A DNA stretch of 64,000 bases, taken from Marthasterias glacialis. Lineage: Eukaryota > Echinodermata > Asteroidea > Forcipulatida > Asteriidae. Shown here piece by piece: positions 27,142 through 36,530 of this stretch (positions are counted from its first letter, which is position 1; each line of letters starts with the position of its first letter). Position numbers and translations under genes: made by a program. A model generated the notes under the pieces. That model saw only the letters and a list, made by a program, of their open reading frames with translations. It searched no databases and had not been told where the DNA came from. Location of the stretch: assembly GCA_911728455.2 (NCBI GenBank), contig OU452238.1:13486049-13550048 (forward strand), written 5' to 3'.

Positions 27142-27155
27142 CCGCTCTCTGGTGG
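27142..27155 (+). promoter_or_regulatory. CTCF-like motif (13 of 14 consensus positions)
   Basis: CCGCTCTCTGGTGG compared with the CTCF core SYGCCMYCTRSTGG matches at all positions except the fifth (T for C). All units read in the same direction. The last three bases vary between units: TGG in 65 of 128 units, TGA in 47, TAG in 9, AGG in 4, TCG in 2, and one unit lacks the segment. The match is by eye against the consensus as I know it. The mismatch lies in a well-conserved part of the core, so binding is uncertain. Confidence 0.45.
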
Positions 27156-27166
27156 TTTCAACAAGG

Positions 27167-27174
27167 AAGATGGC
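27167..27174 (+). promoter_or_regulatory. YY1-like motif AAGATGGC
   Basis: AAGATGGC fits the 5' part of the YY1 consensus (AAnATGGCGGC), but the next bases are CCT rather than GGC. It lies 11 bp after the CTCF-like motif. Most TGA units have ACGATGG here instead, so the two motifs tend to be present or absent together. Exceptions are TGG with ACGATGG (for example in the units starting at 25505, 34045, 52396, 53394 and 57385) and TGA with AAGATGG (in the units starting at 20530 and 42979). Confidence 0.35.
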
Positions 27175-27222
27175 CCTGGCTGGCCGGGAAAACTAGATTT
27201 TCGGATGCAGGACTATGGCAGC

Positions 27223-27234
27223 TACCTGCAGGTA
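27223..27234 (+). other. 12-bp perfect palindrome TACCTGCAGGTA
   Basis: Present in most units and containing a PstI (CTGCAG) and an SbfI (CCTGCAGG) site, so a PstI digest should release ladders of about 500 bp. It is broken by CCTGTAGG in the units starting at 508, 7536 and 8539 and by CTGCAGTT at about 13782. The outer base is changed in units with CACCTG (24.2-25.7 kb) or AACCTG (near 28226). Confidence 0.9.
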
Positions 27235-27286
27235 CAAGAAATTTCTCTCTAGCCCCATTATTTATGGAGTTATTGGCCGTGGCGCT

Positions 27287-27305
27287 GCCGACTTCTTTTT
27301 TCGGC
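27287..27305 (+). other. Small GC stem before the T tract
   Basis: GCCGA and TCGGC pair across a 9-base pyrimidine loop, immediately followed by the T tract. The stem plus T run resembles an intrinsic terminator on the plus strand. In a eukaryote the T run itself would be expected to stop RNA polymerase III. The stem is kept in nearly all units; gccggc, gccgaa and TTCAGCG variants weaken it in a few. Confidence 0.6.
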
Positions 27306-27306
27306 G

Positions 27307-27331
27307 TTTTTTTTTTTTTTTTTTTTCTTTT
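27307..27331 (+). repeat. Variable T tract (T20-C-T4 in this unit)
   Basis: Every unit has a T tract here, about 16-30 bases, pure or broken by C, G or A. The forms are lineage tags: T8-C-T9 (many units, 14-64 kb), T3-A-T4-C-T-A-Tn (52-62 kb only), T9-G-T8-G-T5-G-T5 (three units left of 8.4 kb), and pure T. It accounts for most unit-length variation. On the minus strand it reads as an A tract, which could be an old poly(A) tail, but no AATAAA precedes it. Confidence 0.9.
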
Positions 27332-27349
27332 GCTGGCTTCAGTCCAGCA
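27331..27349 (+). other. Small stem after the T tract
   Basis: TGCTGG and CCAGCA form a 6-bp stem with a 7-base loop CTTCAGT directly after the T tract. It is disrupted by agtcaaagcac (18.9 and 19.9 kb), ccagaacac (31.3-32.4 kb), TTGCTTGC (13.9 and 14.9 kb) and TTGCGGGC (4.85 kb), all shared by duplicated or neighbouring units rather than scattered. Confidence 0.7.
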
Positions 27350-27384
27350 CACACGTAGCGGCCTTGGCTATTGTTGACGTACAC

Positions 27385-27404
27385 AGAGCATGGCCATTTG
27401 CTCT
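27385..27404 (+). other. Dyad centred on TGGCCA
   Basis: Arms AGAGCA and TGCTCT flank eight bases that contain the palindrome TGGCCA. Just upstream lies TGACGT (27375-27380), a CRE half-site lookalike. The spacing is changed by the 4-bp insertion at 18.4 and 19.4 kb; TGTTCT variants weaken the right arm in some 35-58 kb units. Confidence 0.6.
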
Positions 27405-30400
27405 TGACATCTTCGGGGTGTCTTCACTCCGCGGTCCCTGGCATCCTCCCTGTTTATCCCACAACCCCAAGACCGGCATTTTCGGAAAGCCCATGAGCAG
27501 GGCTTTCCAACAGTGTCAGACTTGTCAGTTTTCCGCCAATACTTTGGGAGATAGAGCCGTTGCTAAGTCTTGTTTTCACTCTGTTACAGCTTCGTGTACA
27601 AAAGTGCCATTAGACAGGTGTTTGAAGCGCATTCGGAGCAGCCCCGCTCTCTGGTGGTTTCAACAAGGAAGATGGCCCTGGCTGGCCGGGAAAACTAGAT
27701 TTTCGGATGCAGGACTATGGCAGCTACCTGCAGGTACAAGAAATTTCTCTCTAGCCCCATTATTTATGGAGTTATTGGCCGTGGCGCTGCCGACTTCTTT
27801 TTTCGGCGTTTTTTTTTTTTTTTTTTTCTTTTGCTGGCTTCAGTCCAGCACACACGTAGCGGCCTTGGCTATTGTTGACGTACACAGAGCATGGCCATTT
27901 GCTCTTGACATCTTCGGGGTGTCTTCACTCCGCGGTCCCTGGCATCCTCCCTGTTTATCCCACAACCCCAAGATCGGCATTTTCGGAAAGCCCATGAGCA
28001 GGGCTTTCCAACAGTGTCAGACTTGTCAGTTTTCCGCCAATACTTTGGGAGATAGAGCCGTTGCTAAGTCTTGTTTTCACTCTGTTACAGCTTCGTGTAC
28101 AAAAGTGCCATTAGACAGGTGTTTGAAGCGCATTCGGAGCAGCCCCGCTCTCTGGTGGTTTCAACAAGGAAGATGGCCCTGGCTGGCCGGGAAAACTAGA
28201 TTTTCGGATGCAGGACTATGGCAGCAACCTGCAGGTACAAGAAATTTCTCTCTAGCCCCATTATTTATGGAGTTATTGGCCGTGGCGCTGCCGACTTCTT
28301 TTTTCGGCGTTTTTTTTTTTTTTTTTTTTTTTTTTGCTGGCTTCAGTCCAGCACACACGTAGCGGCCTTGGCTATTGTTGACGTACACAGAGCATGGCCA
28401 TTTGCTCTTGACATCTTCGGGGTATCTTCACTCCGCGGTCCCTGGCATCCTCCCTGTTTATCCCACAACCCCAAGACCGGCATTTTCGGAAAGCCCATGA
28501 GCAGGGCTTTCCAACAGTGTCAGACTTGTCAGTTTTCCGCCAATACTTTGGGAGATAGAGCCGTTGCTAAGTCTTGTTTTCACTCTGTTACAGATTCGTG
28601 TACAAAAGTGCCATTAGACAGGTGTTTGAAGCGCATTCGGAGCAGCCCCGCTCTCTGGTGGTTTCAACAAGGAAGATGGCCCTGGCTGGCCGGGAAAACT
28701 AGATTTTCGGATGCAGGACTATGGCAGCTACCTGCAGGTACAAGAAATTTCTCTCTAGCCCCATTATTTCTGGAGTTATTGGCCGTGGCGCTGCCGACTT
28801 CTTTTTTCGGCGTTTTTTTTTTTTTTTTTTTTTTTTTGCTGGCTTCAGTCCAGCACACACGTAGCGGCCTTGGCTATTGTTGACGTACACAGAGCATGGC
28901 CATTTGCTCTTGACATCTTCGGGGTATCTTCACTCCGCGGTCCCTGGCATCCTCCCTGTTTATCCCACAACCCCAAGACCGGCATTTTCGGAAAGCCCAT
29001 GAGCAGGGCTTTCCAACAGTGTCAGACTTGTCAGTTTTCCGCCAATACTTTGGGAGATAGAGCCGTTGCTAAGTCTTGTTTTCACTCTGTTACAGCTTCG
29101 TGTACAAAAGTGCCATTAGACAGGTGTTTGAAGCGCATTCGGAGCAACCCCGCTCTCTGGTGGTTTCAACAAGGAAGATGGCCCTGGCTGGCCGGGAAAA
29201 CTAGATTTTCGGATGCAGGACTATGGCAGCTACCTGCAGGTACAAGAAATTTCTCTCTAGCCCCATTATTTCTGGAGTTATTGGCCGTGGCGCTGCCGAC
29301 TTCTTTTTTCGGCGTTTTTTTTTTTTTTTTTTTTTGCTGGCTTCAGTCCAGCACACACGTAGCGGCCTTGGCTATTGTTGACGTACACAGAGCATGGCCA
29401 TTTGCTCTTGACATCTTCGGGGTGTCTTCACTCCGCGGTCCCTGGCATCCTCCCTGTTTATCCCACAACCCCAAGACCGGCATTTTCGGAAAGCCCATGA
29501 GCAGGGCTTTCTAACAGTGTCAGACTTGTCAGTTTTCCGCCAATACTTTGGGAGATAGAGCCGTTGCTAAGTCTTGTTTTCACTCTGTTACAGCTTCGTG
29601 TACAAAAGTGCCATTAGACAGGTGTTTGAAGCGCATTCGGAGCAGCCCCGCTCTCTGGTGATTTCAACAAGGACGATGGCCCTGGCTTGCCGGGAAAACT
29701 AGATTTTCGGATGCAGGACTATAGCAGCTACCTGCAGGTACAAGAAATTTCTCTCTAGCCCCATTATTTGTGGAGTTATTGGCCGTGGCGCTGCCGACTT
29801 CTTTTTTCGGCGTTTTTTTTCTTTTTTTTTGCTGGCTTCAGTCCAGCACACACGTAGCGGCCTTGACTATTGTTGACGTACACAGAGCATGGCCATTTGC
29901 TCTTGACATCTTCGGGGTGTCCTCACTCCGCGGTCCCTGGCATACTCCCTGTTTGTCCCACAGCCCCAAGACCGGCATTTTTGGAAAGCCCATGAGCAGG
30001 GCTTTCCAACAGTGTCAGACTTGTCAGTTTTCCGCCAATACTTTGGGAGATAGAGCCGTTGCTAAGTCTTGTTTTCACTCTGTTACAGCTTCGTGTACAA
30101 AAGTGCCATTAGACAGGTGTTTGAAGCGCATTCGGAGCAGCCCCACTCTCTGGTGATTTCAACAAGGACGATGGCCCTGGCTTGCCGGGAAAACTAGATT
30201 TTCGGATGCAGGACTATAGCAGCTACCTGCAGGTACAAGAAATTTCTCTCTAGCCCCATTATTTCTGGAGTTATTGGCCGTGGCGCTGCCGACTTCTTTT
30301 TTCGGCGGTTTTTTTCTTTTTTTTTGCTGGCTTCAGTCCAGCACACACGTAGCGGCCTTGGCTATTGTTGACGTACACAGAGCATGGCCATTTGCTCTTG

Positions 30401-30998
30401 ACATCTTCGGGGTGTCCTCACTCCGCGGTCCCTGGCATCCTCCCTGTTTGTCCCACAGCCCCAAGACCGGCATTTTTGGAAAGCCCATGAGCAGGGCTTT
30501 CCAACAGTGTCAGACTTGTCAGTTTTCCGCCAATACTTTGGGAGATAGAGCCGTTGCTAAGTCTTGTTTTCACTCTGTTACAGCTTCGTGTACAAAAGTG
30601 CCATTAGACAGGTGTTTGAAGCGCATTCGGAGCAGCCCCGCTCTCTGGTGGTTTCAACAAGGAAGATGGCCCTGGCTGGCCGGGAAAACTAGATTTTCGG
30701 ATGCAGGACTATGGCAGCTACCTGCAGGTACAAGAAATTTCTCTCTAGCCCCATTATTTCTGGAGTTATTGGCCGTGGCGCTGCCGACTTCTTTTTTCGG
30801 CGTTTTTTTTTTTTTTTTTTCTTTTGCTGGCTTCAGTCCAGCACACACGTAGCGGCCTTGGCTATTGTTGACGTACACAGAGCATGGCCATTTGCTCTTG
30901 ACATCTTCGGGGTGTCCTCACTCCGCGGTCCCTGGCATCCTCCCTGTTTATCCCACAACCCCAAGACCGGCATTTTCGGAAAGCCCATGAGCAGGGCT

Positions 30999-31677
30999 TT
31001 CCAACAGTGTCAGACTTGTCAGTTTTCCGCCAATACTTTGGGAGATAGAGCCGTTGCTAAGTCTTGTTTTCACTCTGTTACAGATTCGTGTACAAAAGTG
31101 CCATTAGACAGGTGTTTGAAGCGCATTCGGAGCAGCCCCGCTCTCTGGTGGTTTCAACAAGGAAGATGGCCCTGGCTGGCCGGGAAAACTAGATTTTCGG
31201 ATGCAGGACTATGGCAGCTACCTGCAGGTACAAGAAATTTCTCTCTAGCCCCATTATTTATGGAGTTATTGGCGTTTTTTTCGGCGTTTTTTTTTTTTTT
31301 TTTTTTTTTGCTGGCTTCAGCCCAGAACACACGTAGCGGCCTTGGGTATTGTTGACGTACACAATAGCCTAGATTTTCGGATGCAGGACTATGGCAGCTA
31401 CCTGCAGGTACAAGAAATTTCTCTCTAGCCCCATTATTTATGGAGTTATTGGCCGTGGCGCTGCCGACTTCTTTTTTCGGCGTTTTTTTTTTTTTTTTTT
31501 TTTTGCTGGCTTCAGTCCAGAACACACGTAGCGGCCTTGGCTATTGTTGACGTACACAGAGCATGGCCATTTGCTCTTGACATCTTCGGGGTGTCTTCAC
31601 TCCGCGGTCCCTGGCATCCTCCCTGTTTATCCCACAACCCCAAGACCGGCATTTTCGGAAAGCCCATGAGCAGGGCT
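30999..31677 (+). repeat. Rearranged 679-bp unit with internal 180-bp duplication
   Basis: The stretch from ctagattttcgg through the T tract to gttgacgtacac occurs twice, at about 31189 and again from 31369, an offset of 180 bp. The join around 31364-31369 reads acaatagcctag, and a few bases (atag) belong to neither flank. The first copy has also lost 16 bp between ttattgg and cggcg, removing the left arm of the small GC stem. Both copies have ccagaacac instead of ccagcacac. The unit therefore carries two T tracts. Confidence 0.9.
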
Positions 31678-32172
31678 TTCCAACAGTGTCAGACTTGTCA
31701 GTTTTCCGCCAATACTTTGGGAGATAGAGCCGTTGCTAAGTCTTGTTTTCACTCTGTTACAGCTTCGTGTACAAAAGTGCCATTAGACAGGTGTTTGAAG
31801 CGCATTCGGAGCAGCCCCGCTCTCTGGTGATTTCAACAAGGACGATGGCCCTGGCTTGCCGGGAAAACTAGATTTTCGGATGCAGGACTATGGCAGCTAC
31901 CTGCAGGTAAAAGAAATTTTTCTCTAGCCCCATTTCTTGTGGAGTTATTGGCCGTGGCGCTGCCGACTTCTTTTTTCGGCGTTTTTTTTCTTTTTTTTTG
32001 CTGGCTTCAGTCCAGCACACACGTAGCGGCCAAGGCTATTGTTGACGTACACAGAGCATGGCCATTTGCTCTTGACATCTTCGGGGTGTCCTCACTCCGC
32101 GGTCCCTGGCATCCTCCCTGTTTGTCCCACAGCCCCAAGACCAACATTTTTGGAAAGCCCATGAGCAGGGCT

Positions 32173-32552
32173 TTCCAACAGTGTCAGACTTGTCAGTTTT
32201 CCGCCAATACTTTGGGAGATAGAGCCGTTGCTAAGTCTTGTTTTAATTTTCGGATGCAGGACTATGGCAGCTACCTGCAGGTACAAGAAATTTCTCTCTA
32301 GCCCCATTATTTATGGAGTTATTGGCCGTGGCGCTGCCGACTTCTTTTTTCGGCGTTTTTTTTTTTTTTTTTTTTTTTTGCTGGCTTCAGTCCAGAACAC
32401 ACGTAGCGGCCTTGGCTATTGTTGACGTACACAGAGCATGGCCATTTGCTCTTGACATCTTCGGGGTGTCTTCACTCCGCGGTCCCTGGCATCCTCCCTG
32501 TTTATCCCACAACCCCAAGACCGGCATTTTTGGAAAGCCCATGAGCAGGGCT
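32173..32552 (+). repeat. Deleted 380-bp unit lacking the CTCF-like/YY1-like segment
   Basis: After ctaagtcttgtttt the sequence jumps to attttcggatgcagg at 32244-32246, a deletion of about 121 bp relative to its neighbours. The lost part holds the CTCF-like and YY1-like motifs. Palindrome, GC stem, T tract and the right half of the unit are intact. It also carries ccagaacac, shared with the duplicated unit 1 kb to the left, which suggests related history. Confidence 0.9.
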
Positions 32553-35500
32553 TTCCAACAGTGTCAGACTTGTCAGTTTTCCGCCAATACTTTGGGAGAT
32601 AGAGCCGTTGCTAAGTCTTGTTTTCACTCTGTTACAGCTTCGTGTACAAAAGTGCCATTAGACAGGTGTTTGAAGCGCATTCGGAGCAGCCCCGCTCTCT
32701 GGTGATTTCAACAAGGACGATGGCCCTGGCTTGCCGGGAAAACTAGATTTTCGGATGCAGGACTATGGCAGCTACCTGCAGGTACAAGAAATTTTTCTCT
32801 AGCCCCATTTCTTGTGGAGTTATTGGCCGTGGCGCTGCCGACTTCTTTTTTCGGCGTTTTTTTTCTTTTTTTTTGCTGGCTTCAGTCCAGCACACACGTA
32901 GCGGCCAAGGCTATTGACGTACACAGAGCATGGCCATTTGCTCTTGACATCTTCGGGGTGTCCTCACTCCGCGGTCCCTGGCATCCTCCCTGTTTGTCCC
33001 ACAGCCCCAAGACCGGCATTTTTGGAAAGCCCATGAGCAGGGCTTTCCAACAGTGTCAGACTTGTCAGTTTTCCGCCAATACTTTGGGAGATAGAGCCGT
33101 TGCTAAGTCTTGTTTTCACTCTGTTACAGATTCGTGTACAAAAGTGCCATTAGACAGGTGTTTGAAGCGCATTCGGAGCAGCCCCGCTCTCTGGTGGTTT
33201 CAACAAGGAAGATGGCCCTGGCTGGCCGGGAAAACTAGATTTTCGGATGCAGGACTATGGCAGCTACCTGCAGGTACAAGAAATTTCTCTCTAGCCCCAT
33301 TATTTATGAAGTTATTGGCCGTGGCGCTGCCGACTTCTTTTTTCGGCGTTTTTTTTTTTTTTTTTTTTTTTTGCTGGCTTCAGTCCAGCACACACGTAGC
33401 GGCCTTGGCTATTGTTGACGTACACAGAGCATGGCCATTTGCTCTTGACATCTTCGGGATATCTTCACTCCGCGGTCCCTGGCATCCTCCCTGTTTATCC
33501 CACAACCCCAAGACCGGCATTTTCGGAAAGCCCATGAGCAGGGCTTTCTAACAGTGTCAGACTTGTCAGTTTTCCGCCAATACTTTGGGAGATAGAGCCG
33601 TTGCTAAGTCTTGTTTTCACTCTGTTACAGCTTCGTGTACAAAAGTGCCATTAGACAGGTGTTTGAAGCGCATTCGGAGCAGCCCCGCTCTCTGGTGATT
33701 TCAACAAGGACGATGGCCCTGGCTTGCCGGGAAAACTAGATTTTCGGATGCAGGACTATAGCAGCTACCTGCAGGTACAAGAAATTTCTCTCTAGCCCCA
33801 TTATTTGTGGAGTTATTGGCCGTGGCGCTTCCGACTTCTTTTTTCGGCGTTTTTTTTTTTTTTTTTTTTTTGCTGGCTTCAGTCCAGCACACACGTAGCG
33901 GCCTTGGCTATTGTTGACGTACACAGAGCATGGCCATTTGCTCTTGACATCTTCGGGGTGTCTTCCATCCGCGGTCCCTGGCATCCTCCCTGTTTGTCCC
34001 ACAACCCCAAGACCGGCATTTTCGGAAAGCCCATGAGCAGGGCTTTCCAACAGTGTCAGACTTGTCAGTTTTCCGCCAATACTTTGGGAGATAGAGCCGT
34101 TGCTAAGTCTTGTTTTCACTCTGTTACAGCTTCGTGTACAAAAGTGCCATTAGACAGGTGTTTGAAGCGCATTCGGAGCAGCCCCGCTCTCTGGTGGTTT
34201 CAACAAGGACGATGGCCCTGGCTTGCCGGGAAAACTAGATTTTCGGATGCAGGACTATGGCAGCTACCTGCAGGTACAAGAAATTTCTCTCTAGCCCCAT
34301 TATTTATGGAGTTATTGGCCGTGGCGCTGCCGACTTCTTTTTTCGGCGTTTTTTTTTTTTTTTTTTTTTTTTGCTGGCTTCAGTCCAGCACACACGTAGC
34401 GGCCTTGGCTATTGTTGACGTACACAGAGCATGGCCATTTGCTCTTGACATCTTCGGGGTGTCTTCCATCCGCGGTCCCTGGCATCCTCCCTGTTTATCC
34501 CACAACCCCAAGACCGGCATTTTCGGAAAGCCCATGAGCAGGGCTTTCCAACAGTGTCAGACTTGTCAGTTTTCCGCCAATACTTTGGGAGATAGAGCCG
34601 TTGCTAAGTCTTGTTTTCACTCTGTTACAGCTTCGTGTACAAAAGTGCCATTAAACAGGTGTTTGAAGCGCATTCGGAGCAGCCCCGCTCTCTGGTGGTT
34701 TTAACAAGGACGATGGCCCTGGCTTGCCGGGAAAACTAGATTTTCGGATGCAGGACTATGGCAGCTACCTGCAGGTACAAGAAATTTCTCTCTAGCCCCA
34801 TTATTTATGGAGTTATTGGCCGTGGCGCTGCCGACTTCTTTTTTCGGCGTTTTTTTTTTTTTTTTTTTTTTGCTGGCTTCAGTCCAGCACACACGTAGCG
34901 GCCAAGGCTATTGACGTACACAGAGCATGGCCATTTGCTCTTGACATCTTCGGGGTGTCCTCACTCCGCGGTCCCTGGCATCCTCCCTGTTTGTCCCACA
35001 GCCCCAAGACCGGCATTTTTGGAAAGCCCATGAGCAGGGCTTTCCAACAGTGTCAGACTTGTCAGTTTTCCGCCAATACTTTGGGAGATAGAGCCGTTGC
35101 TAAGTCTTGTTTTCACTCTGTTACAGATTCGTGTACAAAAGTGCCATTAGACAGGTGTTTGAAGCGCATTCGGAGCAGCCCCGCTCTCTGGTGGTTTCAA
35201 CAAGGAAGATGGCCCTGGCTGGCCGGGAAAACTAGATTTTCGGATGCAGGACTATGGCAGCTACCTGCAGGTACAAGAAATTTCTCTCTAGCCCCATTAT
35301 TTATGGAGTTATTGGCCGTGGCGCTGCCGACTTCTTTTTTCGGCGTTTTTTTTTTTTTTTTTTTTTTTGCTGGCTTCAGTCCAGCACACACGTAGCGGCC
35401 TTGGCTATTGTTGACGTACACAGAGCATGGCCATTTGCTCTTGACATCTTCGGGATATCTTCACTCCGCGGTCCCTGGCATCCTCCCTGTTTATCCCACA

Positions 35501-36530
35501 ACCCCAAGACCGGCATTTTCGGAAAGCCCATGAGCAGGGCTTTCTAACAGTGTCAGACTTGTCAGTTTTCCGCCAATACTTTGGGAGATAGAGCCGTTGC
35601 TAAGTCTTGTTTTCACTCTGTTACAGCTTCGTGTACAAAAGTGCCATTAGACAGGTGTTTGAAGCGCATTCGGAGCAGCCCCGCTCTCTGGTGATTTCAA
35701 CAAGGACGATGGCCCTGGCTTGCCGGGAAAACTAGATTTTCGGATGCAGGACTATGGCAGCTACCTGCAGGTACAATAAATTTTTCTCTAGCCCCATTTC
35801 TTGTGGAGTTATTGGCCGTGGCGCTGCCGACTTCTTTTTTCGGCGTTTTTTTTCTTTTTTTTGCTGGCTTCAGTCCAGCACACACGTAGCGGCCTTGGCT
35901 ATTGTTGACGTACACAGAGCATGGCCATTTGTTCTTGACATCTTCGGGGTGTCTTCACTCGGCGGTCCTTGGCATCCTCCCTGTTTATCCCACAACCCCA
36001 AGACCGGCATTTTCGGAAAGCCCATGAGCTGGGCTTTCCAACAGTGTCAGACTTGTCAGTTTTCCGCCAATACTTTGGGAGATAGAGCCGTTGCTAAGTC
36101 TTGTTTTCACTCTGTTACAGCTTCGTGTACAAAAGTGCCATTAGACAGGTGTTTGAAGCGCATTCGGAGCAGCCCCGCTCTCTGGTGATTTCAACAAGGA
36201 CGATGGCCCTGGCTTGCCGGGAAAACTAGATTTTCGGATGCAGGACTATAGCAGCTACCTGCAGGTACAAGAAATTTCTCTCTAGCCCCATTATTTGTGG
36301 AGTTATTGGCCGTGGCGCTGCCGACTTCTTTTTTCGGCGTTTTTTTTCTTTTTTTTTGCTGGCTTCAGTCCAGCACACACGTAGCGGCCTTGGCTATTGT
36401 TGACGTACACAGAGCATGGCCATTTGTTCTTGACATCTTCGGGGTGTCTTCACTCGGCGGTCCCTGGCATCCTCCCTGTTTATCCCACAACCCCAAGACC
36501 GGCATTTTCGGAAAGCCCATGAGCTGGGCT

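Larger units (their letters stand above)
26502..29508 (+). repeat. Array domain III: six near-uniform TGG units
   Basis: Units start at 26502, 27003, 27505, 28006, 28509 and 29011 and are 498-503 bp. All carry TGG in the CTCF-like site, AAGATGGC in the YY1-like site and an intact palindrome core. The first three share a T tract interrupted by one C near its right end (about T17-20, C, T4), which marks recent single-unit amplification. Small differences are a CCGGCA to TCGGCA change near 27973, GCAACC for GCTACC near 28225 and GGTATC for GGTGTC at the ends of two units. This is the closest to a plain monomeric stretch in the window. Confidence 0.8.
29509..35541 (+). repeat. Array domain IV: 12 mixed units including both grossly rearranged units
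   Basis: Units start at 29509, 30004, 30499, 30999, 31678, 32173, 32553, 33045, 33546, 34045, 34546 and 35042. TGG and TGA units are mixed without a clear period at first. The unit at 30999 is 679 bp (internal duplication) and that at 32173 is 380 bp (internal deletion). A rare CCAAGG variant of CCTTGG appears in three units (near 32030, 32906, 34903); two of them also lose three bases just after it (ATTGACG for ATTGTTGACG). The pair 32553-33545 recurs as 34546-35541, about 2.0 kb apart, so a four-unit duplication followed the rearrangements. Confidence 0.8.

Noticed and set aside
27129..27145. CENP-B box lookalike around attcggagcagccccg
   Set aside because: TTCG and the central A are at the right spacing, but the required CGGG is CCCG. 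Two essential positions fail, so CENP-B binding is not expected.
27151..27166. Possible RNA polymerase III B box in ggtttcaacaagg
   Set aside because: It lacks the central GTTCGA-type core, and no A box at suitable spacing was seen.
27307..27349. Unit as a SINE or processed retrocopy with poly(A) tail on the minus strand
   Set aside because: The A tract is present, but there is no AATAAA just upstream, no target-site duplication can be seen in a perfect tandem, and the sequence matches no SINE I know.
31154..31525. Minus-strand open frames of 60-127 codons containing lysine runs
   Set aside because: They are readings of the A tract on the minus strand; the frame changes with tract length and nothing outside it resembles a protein family.
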